From Periconia sp. R9002 (lineage: Eukaryota; Ascomycota; Dothideomycetes; Pleosporales; Periconiaceae), in NCBI GenBank assembly GCA_023627715.1, contig JAMAHW010000001.1, forward strand, positions 186,001 to 250,000: 64,000 bases of DNA, given 5' to 3'. Position 1 is the first letter of the stretch. The number at the start of each line of letters is the position of its first letter. The position numbers were made by a program, and so were the translations under genes. Under the pieces are notes generated by a model. That model did no database searches. It was not told the origin of the DNA and was given only the letters and a program-made list of their open reading frames with translations. Below are positions 32,308 to 44,385 of this stretch, in pieces.

Positions 32308-33055
32308 TCAAACAGCGTTTCGATCCCTCACCATGAACAGAACGCGGACTTTCGGTTCTGCACTAAACTTTTCTGGAACTTCTAATACCACATCGTTCAC
32401 CAGCTTGAACCCACGTTTCTCATAAAGCCTTTGTGCAGCTTCCGTGGCAATGACTGACGTCTGCACATTGCATGTTAGAATACTATCTCACATTTGGATG
32501 GAAGTACGACCTTGGCCCCGAGTTCATCTATCTCTTGTAGGCCTTCCGCCATGAGCAGGGTTCCTATTCCTTTGAATTGATGTTCTGGGGGCACGGCTAA
32601 TCCGAAAAGACCTGCGTCATTGTAATCAGCAGTCAGCATTCCTACGAAGATCTCGGCTAACACCAACTGGCTAACGGTAATGTGTTGCCCTCCCAGAACG
32701 GGGCTTCCGTCTTCGCGATTGAAGCGTTCAGAGAACGGACGTATTCTTCTCTATCGCTGAGGTCGTTTCGTTCTTCCGGTGCTGACTTGTTTGGTTTGCG
32801 CGTCTGGAAGATTCCCCAGATCGCCGCCCCAACGATCTCGCCAGTAGCTGTGTCGGTGGCCTTCACCCACCTAGAAGTCTCAAAAGTAGCTGTGAAACCC
32901 AAGAGCTTGTCTAGAGCATTCTTTTGGCCTTCATCAGTGAGGTTGCCGGGATACGCTTTGTTGAGCCAGTGATTTTTCCCGCGATGAGCTCGAAAGATTG
33001 CCGAGATAACATCTGTCATATCTTCCGGGCGTACGGCTCCAATTGCGTGCGTCAT
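32308..33055 (-). CDS. GNAT-family N-acetyltransferase
   Basis: Three exons, 33055-32668, 32611-32511 and 32460-32308, encode 213 residues. The acetyl-CoA loop of motif A is QFKGIG (pattern Q/R-x-x-G-x-G/A) in VPPEHQFKGIGTLL, followed by a helix and the C-terminal block AQRLYEKRGFKL, where the Tyr is the usual catalytic or structural residue. This matches the small cytosolic fungal GNAT proteins that acetylate amines of small molecules or peptides. Substrate is unknown. It follows the secreted-peptide gene tail to tail (254 bases) and is divergent from the rhodopsin-domain gene. Confidence 0.85.
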
Positions 33056-33633
33056 TTTGGTAGCGAAGCTCGATCAAGAGCCACCCTACGCCGGGTTGCA
33101 TCCATCGGGTTTAAAGGTTGCAATACAGGATTGAACTTCCCCTTTTTTTTATCAAGCCGATTGAGGTCTGCTGAGCAATACGGTTGCCTTCTTTTGCATT
33201 CAGTTGATAACTTACTATTGATCCGTGGGAAGCGACATGTTAGATCGTAGGATTCCTCGGCACATATTCCTAGTGGGGCTAATGCACTGCATTGCATACA
33301 CAACGGTCTAGCCTTCACAAAGATAAGGATGACAACATTGCCTCTTCAGCTCATTCACTTGGGAACGGCTCTCGCTCCCCCGGTTGTTTGCCCCCATAAT
33401 CCCCATGTACGCATCTCGGGTTTTAAGATTCCGTACTTATACGAACATCAATGTCAATGCAGGTGCGAGCTACAGATCTCGGCCCAAAATAGAGAGACAT
33501 ACGAACTAAACCCTCAGCTGTTCCATGGGCAGTAATGCATCCTGTGTCTCCCATATGTTTGAACAAGTACATGATTTGAACTTTTAGTGGCGATTTTTCA
33601 TCCATTCAGCCGTTGCAATCACAGTTCTACATC
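33056..33633. promoter_or_regulatory. Divergent promoter region between GNAT and rhodopsin-domain genes
   Basis: This 578-base gap separates the two divergent starts. A small ATG-initiated frame at 33329-33535 (68 codons, four Cys) is present but has no credible signal peptide or splice structure. Confidence 0.4.
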
Positions 33634-34966
33634 ATGCCCTCCGTTGGCAATACTATCAGCCCTACCCATCGTGGTCCAGCTGTCGATATAACTGTTTGGT
33701 CATGTTTTATATTGTCTGGGCTAAGCGTTGTCGCTAAGGTGTGGACGAAGCTTAATCGCACAGTTGGAAGATCTGGTCCATCTCTCAGAGCTTTGCAATG
33801 GGACGATCATGTCTTGACTCTATCATTCGTAAGTAAGATACCGATTCTGGCCAACATTCTTCTTAAAGAATTATAGGTCTTTGCGGCTGTGTACAGTATC
33901 GCGGTTTCGCAAGAGGTTGCTGCTGGATTAGGGCAACCAATTGAAAATCTTGACTCCCGAACAATGGAGAAGTACCCAAAGGTAGCGACTGCGGCTTTAC
34001 TGTGTTTTATTTGAAACTTTGTTAAATTCTGCAGATGGCCTACATAGCCCAACTCTTTTACGTGTCTGCTATTGGCATGACCAATGTCGCGGGTATTATG
34101 TTTGGCATCATGCTTCAACCCGCTGAACAAGCTCTTCAAATACTGAGAGTGTTGTTCGCCACGAACGCGCTTTGGTTTTTGTAAGTAGCTTTCTCTTCCT
34201 CCGTTTCCTTGCTAATTGGTAGCAGGTCAGCTTTGTTTGCGATTTCATTCCAGTGCAGCCTTCCGCGCCCCTGGGCAATTTTTACCGGGACATGCGTTGA
34301 TCAGGTATTTGTTGTTGAATCACCTCGTGGTTTATTATCAGACAATAACTCAGCATTTAGACATCGCTGTGGATTGCTTTAGACTCAGTTATCGTCTTTG
34401 TCAACATCACCCTTGCCTGCACTCTCTGCTTCATAGTGTGGATTCTCCAAATGTCTCGCATGAAGTACATTCTCATCGCCCTTTTCTCATCGAGAGCATT
34501 GTAAGTTATCATTTGAAAAATCCCATATGTGTTGTCCAGTCAACTTATGAGCAATTGCAGAATAACCATACCAATTGCCTTCAAAATCTCTTATCTAGCC
34601 AGCATCCGTTCGGACACTCATTGGAGAATCGAGCCTTCCCTTGCTAATGAAGCCATGTTTTCGGCCGCCATCCTGAATGCTCACATTGTTTTGACCTGTC
34701 TGCCCTTTATGAAACAATTGATGGAGTACCTTCAGCCCGGATGGTCAACAAGCGCAAATACAACTGGGCTTCTGAAAGGAGGCTTTGGGAGCTACAGTGT
34801 TATGATATCTACGATGGCATCACGGTCTGGAGGGCGAGAGATGAATTCTAAAGAGTCTGGGAAGTCCTCTGGGAAGTCCTCTGGAAAGTCCAACGGTTCT
34901 GTGGCATTGAAGTCATTGAGAGATGTGCAAGGAAGCCAGGGGGAGGGAATGACAAGAGTAGTCTGA
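33634..34966 (+). CDS. Rhodopsin-domain (PTH11/SAT4-like) seven-helix membrane protein
   Basis: Six exons: 33634-33828, 33877-33981, 34035-34180, 34226-34304, 34361-34500 and 34561-34966. They encode 356 residues. Seven hydrophobic helices are visible. Conserved features of the fungal rhodopsin-domain family include WDDHVLTLSF after helix 1, helix 3 around YIAQLFYVSAIGMTNVAGIMFGI, and RSDTHWRIEPSLANEA before the last helix. The cytosolic tail carries three tandem 12-base units encoding SGKS (34856-34891). Family members are plasma-membrane proteins; some, such as Pth11, act as receptors. Ligand and partners are unknown. The frame is intact despite the A+T-rich surroundings. Confidence 0.8.
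34856..34891 (+). repeat. Three tandem 12-base coding units
   Basis: TCTGGGAAGTCC occurs twice exactly and once with one change, encoding SGKS repeats in the tail of the rhodopsin-domain protein. Copy number may vary between strains. Confidence 0.85.
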
Positions 34967-36104
34967 GGAGAAACATGAATTACATTTCGGTCTGAAGGTC
35001 ATAGCCAAGTGGGCACCCAACTCTCCTGTGTATGCGTCCATTCTGAGGACGTCTTTGTGTTTTGTCGCCCGTAATGATACCTCGAGCAATTCAATACTTC
35101 GTGATGATACTACATAAATTTCATAGCCAGGTGGGCTTTTGCGCGTGTTAGTGACCTGGAAACTCTGTGTTTCGAAATGATATGTTAACATCCTTTTTCG
35201 CTGCATGTGAAGCCAAATTTGATAAGCTATATACACATCTCTCACTTTTTTCAACCAAATCTTTCCACTCTTTTACGACAAACTTTTTACGCCCTACATT
35301 GGAAACAACTTTTTCAAACTAGGCCTAGATAACCTAGGTAGTATACGTACTATTTCAAGTGTCTATAATCTATACATATCTCTCATTTTTAGGATTAACT
35401 ATTCTAAAGGGTACCACCTAGACCAAAAACCTTCAGAAGAAGGGATCGAAAAGCCTTTAAAGTAAAGGAGTTTCAAAATTAACGAGGCCTGCCTTGAGAA
35501 CCAAAACCTTCGACACATCTCTTGGATATTTTGGTAGTCAAGGCTACCCACTTTCTTTAATGTCACTCCTCTCTAGATTCTGTTCTTTGTCCAAGTGGAA
35601 CCCCTACGAATAGTTTCATCTTAAAAAGGATCAAGTCTCTCATACAGGTAATAGCCCAATTACATATACGATTATATCTTACCTGGCATTCATAACAGTG
35701 TTTATATCGTGACTGATCATACCAATCGATTGCGAAGTGAAGAACACTTTTGATACGATTAAAGTTTGTTTCGTTTTTTTATCATTGAATTTCTATCACC
35801 ACCTTTTTAAACATTTTTTAAACTAGGCCTAGGCAGTCTAGGTAGTACATGCACCATTACAAGAGTCTACTACTCACTCATACCCATATACGTAGAATTA
35901 GTCGTAGATGTCACTATGTGGACGGAGCAGTCTCATTACCTAGGACTACGACCGTTAGTCTCATATAACGCCCTTGACGTTCTTTGTTAAGATCTTTCAG
36001 TATTAAAGGTGGTCCGCCTTTTTTAGTTTCATACTTCTAGATCTTGTTTTTGTCGAGGTAGAGCCTCTCCTGATAATTTATTAAAAAAACCTAGAACTAG
36101 ATAC
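34967..36104. repeat. A+T-rich decayed repeat region (RIP-like)
   Basis: No gene. Two related blocks, 35311-35367 and about 35815-35870, share AAACTAGGCCTAG, then CTAGGTAGTA, and a CAAG-GTCTA end. Most differences between them are C/T or G/A transitions. A second word, CTATAnACAnATCTCTCAnTTTT, recurs near 35226 and 35370. Transition-dominated divergence with A+T richness is what repeat-induced point mutation leaves behind. The parent element cannot be identified. Confidence 0.55.
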
Positions 36105-36293
36105 TACCGCAGAAATTCGATAACAACGAGCAAGCCGTCGTTCTTAGCTGCAGACAATAGCATGCTCTTATTAGCTACAGCAGCTCTTTAGAGGGAGTTA
36201 AAGAGTAGTTAAGTGTTAAGTAGCGAATCATAAATCCTTACTCTCTGCAGCTAAGAACGACGGCTTGCTCGTTATTATCGAGTTTCTACGGTA
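36105..36293. mobile_element. MITE-like element with 50-bp terminal inverted repeats
   Basis: The left arm 36105-36154 and right arm 36244-36293 are inverted copies that match at 47 of 50 positions; all three mismatches are C/T transitions. The core shared word is ACGAGCAAGCCGTCGTTC. The 89 bases between the arms carry no coding frame. Both ends finish in TA when read outwards, which would fit a TA target duplication of the Tc1/mariner type, but this is tentative. The size (189 bp) and lack of genes suggest a non-autonomous miniature element, or a large hairpin. Confidence 0.6.
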
Positions 36294-39200
36294 AGAAGAG
36301 TACTAGAGTACTATCCAGATGTTCCGGACTTAGTTCAAAATAACGTCCAAAAGGTATAAAGAAAACGCCCAACGAAAGAAAAATGGGAAGGAGTGTTAGT
36401 CTGATTACATGCTGTTTTCCCCATGGACATGCAAACACTACATCGAAGTTAATTGTGCTAGCAGTACGTTGGATAAACCACTACTCATTACGAGCCTGGC
36501 GTAGATCTACCCATGGAGTCACGACTCAAACACTTCAGCCACTGAAAGCCCTCCACATTCTCTCCTGCAACCTTGACTACACAAAATATCTATGCGAATA
36601 CGTCACAAGGCTCACACGGACGAAAAAGACCTGGACCCAGTTCTATGCGGGCTCACCTCATCCCAGACCGACCAACGTCGATGCATTGATCTATAGGTCT
36701 ACTACAGTATGGAAAGAAGGCAACTGATTTTACTGACCGTTATCTGCATGCAATAGCCAATGGCGCTGCCAAACGAACGCCTCGTCCGACGCCGTGCATG
36801 TATGCCACATAACCGGCATCTCGACACATTGGCTCGACCCTGCGCGCTTTTATCAATAACTGTTTTCTGAGCGCATGATGCTCACTTCCTTGGTATCCCC
36901 CTCCTCTGTACCATTGAGACTCCCAAGCATGCCATATACCACATCCTGACTTAAACACAATCTCCAAACCCCCCAGCGAATTCTTGGGTCGCACAGCATA
37001 CACAACACACACACGCATAGCGAAAGTCCTGCAGCACAAACGGAACGGAACGATTGGTCGGACGAACCCCCGCCCTCCAGCAGTCAAGATCTAAGTGCGA
37101 CGTCCCTTTCGTTCAGCTACACTACCGAGGACTTGCGGGTGTGACACAGCATCAATACACTCGGACCAGGTGGTGTGGCAAAACAATCTTAGTGACTAGT
37201 ACATACTATGAACGTGGGAAAACTACTACGCATAAGGTAATCAATCTGCAACGGGAAAGTCACACAAGTCGGCGACTTGGAAAACGTCGGGTAGGGGTCA
37301 GGAACGAGGGTCCCCATTATGGTTCTGCCGTATGTGGTAATGGGGAATGTGATGGGTAGAGTTTGGGATGGGACCCCCAACAGAAATGTGAGACGGTAAA
37401 AATGGAGCAATATCGGAAACCTAGGGAGACGCTGTCAACGCACGCAGGTAATGATAGATGCCCAAAAATGTGAACGTTCTAATTGGATGGATGGCGGCGG
37501 TAGAGAGAGAGGTTGGGCTATGGGCATAGGGTTGAGCTGAATGCTGCTATTTGAGTAGTTGTGGTAGGGATGGGGTGGTTTCTTTCCTCGAACCGCTTTG
37601 TGTTTCCTGTACCTGTCGGTTTTCATCATGATGGACGCCTTACCCAGAGTCTTGCCAGTCGATCACGAGGATTGCGGGGCTTGTGATATATGCCGTCGGC
37701 AGGTGGTTGCACATGTACATAGACAAACAAAGTGTACGTACACACGTACTCCACGATCCATCATCCACACCGTTTTCATTCAGCGAGCGCGCATGTGCGC
37801 ATAAGTACAGTCGGCTATCCAGTATTCCCAACAAGTGCGATCAATAATCAACTCTCAAATGCTCGTATTCTTCTAATTCTTCTGTGCTTCTCTCAAACGA
37901 AAACTGCAACAGAAAGATCAAACATGATGCGGTCATCACGCTCCCGTCCACGCCTCCCGCTCCCGTTGCCGCCCGCCGCCCTGCCCGCCTCACGTACGCT
38001 AACCCTTGCTCTTGTGCCCCATGTTTTGCGCAATATCGCTCCATGACAGAATGGCGCAAGCCACGGGGCTTACAGTCCGAGGGGTTCTTCGGACGAGATT
38101 CGCTCTAGTGAGCGAAGCCGGTAACTGAGTCGTCGTCTAACAACTCGCATCGCAACTTTTGATTTTCTCCGCCATTCTACCAGGTACCCGTCGCGCATAT
38201 GGGTAAATACAAATCTAGTTTCGTTTTTGTCGTTTCATTCATGCGGATAGCCAAGGGAAACCAAGAGGTTTCCAACACAATGGAAGAAAAAAAAACAAAT
38301 AATTTCCCTAAAAGAAATGCGAAAGCGAAAACGGGCAGAACTCTACCCTGAAGAAGAAACCCCACCACCAACCAAGAAGGCAATTTGAATGTACCGATGT
38401 CACATGCACTGTGAAATCTGTTCCCCTCAAGGTCCGTATCTGCAAGCGAGAACTCCGTATGATTGCGGCGTAGGATCGCGTACGTTTGTCTCAGTCCACC
38501 TCGTTCTTCGTCGTATGTCTACAAGGAACATGCTGCAGTTGGGGCATGCGAATTGATACTAAGGTATAGGTTAGAGTCTAGACTAACGGCGTGGGCGAAT
38601 GCATCATCGTCAGCGACATGAGACTCACGAGAAGGAAAAAGACACACATGCACATGCTATTCTTAGCCAGCCCCGGATCCACGATCCTCCACACTGCACA
38701 GGGAGAGAGAATCGACAAGGGGAACGATGATTTCCGGCGAGGGTGCATCGTGGGCGACCACACCAATACCTATCCTCCCCTCCTCCTCCCAACCCCTCCC
38801 CTCCCCTTTTCACACCTCCCCAACCACCCATACATTACCACGACACCACACCACACCACTCGCTAGACGTTCGTTCGCTGCTTTGGGGGCGCTGCCCCCG
38901 AGACGACAGATTAGCCGCGGGAGCGCGGTTCTGTGCCCCAAACAAGACCGACAACGTGGCCGTTGTGTAGCAAGCGAGCGAACGCGCATCCCGAGAACCT
39001 TCCGTGATAGGAAGCTGGTGATTGGCCTTTTTTTTGTGGTGTGTGTAGAGTAAACGGTCTGGCTGCTCACACAAACACAACTCACACACACACACACACA
39101 CACACACACATCACCACCGTTCAGGTCCTCGTCCAAGGAAACAGAAAAACGAAAGGAAATTCGAGTTGATGGTGAGGAAATCTTGATAAAAATCCCGCAA

Positions 39201-41148
39201 AAAAAGGTCCCATGACCCCCTCACGAAAGGAATACGTGTTGGTTAGACCTTGGATGGACGCAACATCTTCCATCGTTTTCCCTGCGCACGCCCAATCGTC
39301 GTCGTCATCATCATCACCATCATCATCGTATACGTTTGCCCGTCCGTTACTTTCCTGCTCACTCACTCTCACTCTCATCCCCCCGCCGGCTCCCGTGCCA
39401 ATGATGCTTTTAATTTGCGCGCCCCGTGTGTGTCGCCTACGCCGTACAGTAGTTTTGCTCATTGCTTCGCCTTGCCAACCAATCCAAGCGCGTACGCCCC
39501 TCCCCGTATTGTTTATATGCGGATAAGTATATGCACGTAACGTGACGTGAGAATGTGGGCATTAAAGCACGGGTGGGACGATTCTTGTTCTGCAATGAGA
39601 AATATCTCCTTGCGTGCATAGTACCTTATGTAGGTAGGTATGGATGGATATGTGTGATTTGTCGTTCTTCAACAAACCGGTTCCTCTATTGCCCCAGCAA
39701 GCATGCATGGTTTCGTCCTGAGTTGGTATTTGTGATCTTTTGATTACGAAACGTTTGGTTTCCGAAATTTTCGCTTTTTTTTCCCTTTCGTTTCGGTGTC
39801 ATGATACACAATACCCATCTCGGCGCACTCTACCCCGACGTCTGTAATGTCCACGTCTGTCTACCTATCCCGTGCATTGCTGAACAACATCCGTCCCATC
39901 CAACGACACAAACCGCATGAAAAAAGACGCAACCACTCCCATGCCAAAACAACAAACACCAAAGACAAGAAGAAGAAAAATACCTAGCGTCGTCTCAAGT
40001 AAACAAAAAACTCACGGCTTTGCAAACTCAAAAAAGCCCACTACTAGAACTAGGCTCGGACCGCTTCCCACCACCACCCGAAACGCTTGCTTATGCTTAC
40101 GCCGTTGATGGGATGATTGCGTGCGTGCGTGCGGCGGCGCGGTTAGGCGGGCGGCGGTCGGCGGGGGGAAAGGGGAGGAGGGGGCGGGCCAGCGACGTCG
40201 TGGGCGGCGGGGCAGGGCCAGTCAAGCCCAGTCTAGGAGTCGTTTCAACATTTCGTTTTGATGACCCCGACGCCATTTTCTTTCGCTCTTATTAAATGGG
40301 TCCAAGACAGGAGGGATGGGAGTGTGTCAGATTTTGAGATGCCGTGCTTTTGCTTGCTAGTCAGTCAGTGATGATGAGGGTGAGAATCCGGTTTTTGCTT
40401 TGCGTGATGTCGGATGCGATGCGGTTGGGTGGCACGGTTTTGGCCTACCAAAAAAGAAAGATACCTACCGGTACATGAATTTGTAAAGTATGCGGCGTGG
40501 TTTGCGATTGGTTAGGCAAGGGTAAGCGAGCCATTTAATGAATGCTTTGTTTATTATCCTATTGGAATTCTTAAGAGGATATATTACAGCGATTATAACC
40601 ATGGTCGGAGCCAAACGAGTGTATTGTATTCACCATCACCGCTCTCACCGGACACTTCGCTTCTTCCGAGAAAGAAGTGGAAGCTGAAAAGGAGAAACAC
40701 GAAGAGTGAGCGAGGTGAGATGTGATCGTCGCCCGCGACAAAAAAGTGTCCGACCGACTCATCTTCCACGGAGAAATTTACGCGCCCAGACTGGAAAAGC
40801 CCACCACTCGGCGACCACTTGAGTCTTGAGGAGCGCACGGATGCTGTGCATTCGGGGCGATCAATGGCCATGTCATGCATTGATTAGGGCCATTTTTTTT
40901 TTTCGTTTCTTGCTCTGATGTGAACACGGCTGCATAATGATGGGACTTGAGCCTCGGAGCTTTGAAGCCGCATTATGCTGCGTTTGCGACGTACGTATTG
41001 TTGACAGGTCGTCGTTGCATTGAAGGATTCTATGTAATATGTGTGGTGTTTGTAATATTAAAAACCCTCGTTCGGTTGTTCGCTGACTGGGATGCGTAGT
41101 CAATCATCCAGATGATACTTATTATGCACGGCAGACTCAGCACCCCAT
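36294..41148. other. Gene desert
   Basis: This is about 4.9 kb with no convincing gene on either strand: no long frame shows a domain, and no chain of splice sites joins shorter frames. It holds microsatellites (a CA run at 39083-39110 and TCATCA-type repeats at 39297-39328), C-rich and CT-rich tracts, and GTAGGTA words near 39633. Composition from 38700 on resembles the promoter and UTR regions elsewhere in the window rather than the A+T-rich island. Confidence 0.5.
39083..39110. repeat. CA dinucleotide microsatellite, 14 units
   Basis: Uninterrupted CA repeat, preceded by imperfect ACAAACACAACT sequence. Confidence 0.9.
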
Positions 41149-42065
41149 TCAAGGCCACAATTCTTCTGTCCTCCAACCACCATTCGCGCGTGTAGATTCA
41201 TCAAATGTGTACAAGAAGCGGCGGCCATTGGCGGGATCACTGAGATCAGTTTGCTCTACTGATTCTGGGATAATGATTACGAGCCGAAAGTTTTTGCGGG
41301 CCACCGGGTCGTGAAGGTCATCAACCTTGGCGTCGAGCTTCAGCTCTTGGTTGTCTTGTGCCACACTTGTAGGCTTTCCAGGCGGAGGGTTGCGGAAGGA
41401 ACCTGCCAAGAGATCAGATTTTCTGTTTTAGGGATTGAAGTGAAAGGGCGGTGGAGAATGAAAGGGTTGAGCATACCTTTGATAGTGGGAGATTGATTAC
41501 CAAAGACGGCGGTGAGCTCCCGAGACCAGCTCCAATCTTTCTCCCTGGCCTCATCAATCAGTCTCATCCTCTTACCAACCTCACTCTTCACCGTCCTGAC
41601 CCCGCTGCTTTCTTCTTTTTCCTCGATGTCTTGCGCTACCACGTATGCTCTTCCTTTGATTCGCCATTGTGTGCCTGTTTCTTTAATCCACCATACAGCC
41701 TCCACAGGGCCGCCGCCGCCACTACCCTGAGTCTGCTCACTACTTTCCGCATGTCCAGGGCTAGTCCCGAATATTTGTCCCACCTTCTCCATCCTCACGT
41801 CCGTGGTAAATGTAGGTAGATCGCTCTCATATACGGGGGGGTTTCGCTCAGCATCATTGCGATCGTTCTCTGGCAATTCCGTCCAAAAACCCCGGAAAAT
41901 GCAGTATCGAACGCGAGGCACTAAAGGCGTAGGAGAGCCTTTGGGAGCAATTCCGAGGGTGCCGAGCACAAATTCTGGTGAGGGCATCTTGGAGATGTGC
42001 TCATTGAAGAGCGATTTCCATGGCGCTTGCGGCCGAACCGAGGCAGGGGGAACTGTAGATGACAT
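41149..42065 (-). CDS. Alr4036-type FMN-binding (pyridoxamine phosphate oxidase-like) protein
   Basis: Two exons, 42065-41477 and 41402-41149, encode 280 residues; the 74-base intron is phase 1 and joins SPTIK to GSFRNPPPGKP. The N-terminus has APWKSLFNEHISKMPSPEF, RVRYCIFRGFWTELPEND and YESDLPTFTTDVRMEKVGQI, then VEAVWWIKETGTQWRIKG. These are the landmarks of the split-barrel flavin-binding domain named after Alr4036, common in fungi. The C-terminal block (FRLVIIIPESVEQTDL) completes the fold. It should bind FMN in the cytosol; the substrate and pathway are not known and true pyridoxamine phosphate oxidase activity should not be assumed. Confidence 0.82.
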
Positions 42066-44385
42066 TGTAGAGAGAAAGCGCGCGAGGCGTCTAGAGACAG
42101 TCGAGGAAGCTATTTTGGCAGAACGTGGAGCTGTAGTAAGTTCAGAGAGTTAACAAAGAGGTGTTGTTGCTATAGTGCAGGTGCGGGGACTACATAATCA
42201 TGTCATGTCGTCATGCATCAACATCGTTCGGGTTGACTGCGAGACTTCAAGAGCCGGCAGCATATCCAGTTGGCATGAATATTTTGTTTGTTAGTTTACC
42301 AGAAGCATATGAACTTGAAACGTTCATACTAGCTTCAGCAATTGGAAGTTGGTGAGGCTCTGAATGATTGCGCCGAATGTCGTTCGTGGTGGCCCAAGAT
42401 TCGGCCCCCAACCATGCTTGGCAAGGATCTGGAGGCGTTCCTTGTGTGTACAGCGAACGAAATCGTATCTGAGGGGTAAGAGAAGCACAGCAAACTCGCC
42501 GCCCAATCCCCCTGTCCAGCATGTTGGAATGCAGAATAGTTGAAACCATCAGCAGTTGGTGCGAGCGCATGCGCGTGATACTCGTCGACGCGTACGAAAC
42601 AGCAATTGCTTGTTCAATAGCGGTCAGGTTAAGACCGCTTCAGGACATCTGAAAGAAGAAGTAGCTCGATTGAGGAGCACGAACAAGGGGGGTCATGGAA
42701 GCGCTTGATATTACAATTTCCGCGTCCACCAACAACGGTGACCACGTACACAGCACACAATCTTCCATCTGCTGCTGCTTCTTTCCCTTCTCGCATTCGG
42801 GTGCGACCTGGGAAGAATGGCTCACGTTTCAGTCAAGCCCACAAGGCAAGACACATTCCTTTTCGCCCTCTGGTCGAATTTACATTTGGGGAGAGCGGGG
42901 GTGATGGAGATGAGACGTTATGCTACAACTAGGGATAAGGTTGTTGATCACATTTGCTAGCCAGCGTGTCAATTCGTTTCCATGCAATGATCTACAAAGT
43001 CAGCTGGTCGATTGTTGTTGAAGGAAGCATGGCGTGCAGTAAGTTACATGGTTCCTTGAAGGGGGAAAGCGGAACAAGAGTGGGAGCGATTGCGAAGTGA
43101 CGATCTCTTGCTAGGCAGTATATATCGAGTTAGAGAGGGGGGCCACACGCAAATTATGTGCAGTAGTCCATCTCTATATATGTACAGAGTTACATGTACA
43201 TTATGTATATACCCACCCATGTAGGCTTCAATTGCATGGGAAAAGATGGCTGGCGCGGCATTATTTGATAAGTAATTAACATGTAATGATACGGCGCAAC
43301 GTATTGTTTACGATGAGGATTTGTAAGTAGGCAGTGATTGGTATGATATGCGCGCTGGGCCGTGCGTTTCCGATTCCGTGCCGGCATGCCAACGAACGAC
43401 GAAGGATGGACGAGGCCGCACTTGATCGAATTGGGGCTGATGCGCGGCAAAAATATGGAATTGCTGGCCAAGGTGAATACATCCAAATCGAGGCCATGTC
43501 CAGAGTTGACATGATGTTCACGGAACCATCACCTTACCTGACTTGTACCTACCTAGTGAAAGCTAACGACGGATGATTCAGATAGGGGCGATGGACAGAT
43601 CGAGCGGACCAAGTACTCAGTCGACCGCCTGTGAAACCGTGCACTTTACTGTAGGCATTCGCCAAGTACTTGGATGCAGACACTGACATTACATGTTGCC
43701 TTGCATTCTCTACTTAACTCAAGTACGGCACAGTACAGTACAGTAATCTAACACAAGGACAGCGGGGCCGGTGAATCCATCCGTGTCTGTTGTGTGGATA
43801 ATCAAGCGCATCCACTTTCTTGTCCATTCATTACCTACATACTTGCTTACATGGTTGACTTCATACTGGCTAGATCCCATCCCGTCTGTCCCCTCCGACC
43901 TTCAAGTGGCCGTGTCATTCATTACCACTAGACATTGACTGCCACTGCCTGCCTACTGCAGTGTTTGTGGTCCGTCGTCCGTTGGACCGTGAACTGTGTG
44001 TATTCCCTGGACGAAGCTTGAGCCAAGGCCTGTCGGTCCCTTGCGCCCGGGGTATCCCTGAACCCTGCTGCTTGCTGCTCGCCGACCGCTTTTCTTCAAG
44101 AACCACTCGTCTGCCCCCGGACGCCTCATTGTTAAAACCACCCTACCCCGTTCTCGCATACTTACAAACACGCCCGCCTACGGACACTCCCGCACAGCTC
44201 ACTTTAAACCTTCCATCACCTCACCTCTTTCTTTCGTTGCCACCCCTCTTGCTTCGACTCCCCTCTCTTGCTACACCCGTCGCAGTGAGCCAAGGTTGCC
44301 CTCTCCAATACCCTCTCTGCCCCTTGCCAGCCCACCACCCCACACGAGTCCGCGCGCCACTCTACGGAATTCGGCGTCTTGAACG
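42066..44385. other. Intergenic region, no gene supported
   Basis: This 2.3 kb separates two divergent starts. The right third (about 43900-44380) is C-rich and probably leader and promoter of the next gene. Small frames are present but none has domain or splice support. Confidence 0.5.

Noticed and set aside
33329..33535. 68-codon plus-strand frame with four Cys between GNAT and the rhodopsin-domain gene
   Set aside because: The hydrophobic N-terminus is too short for a signal peptide, and no intron or promoter signals support it; it sits in the divergent promoter.
36383..36727. Plus-strand frame of 114 codons beyond the MITE-like element
   Set aside because: No domain, no signal peptide, and it lies in repeat-flanked A+T-rich DNA.
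39297..39328. TCATCA-type repeat as part of a coding Asp-rich tract
   Set aside because: Frames through it on both strands are short and flanked by stops, so it is treated as a microsatellite.
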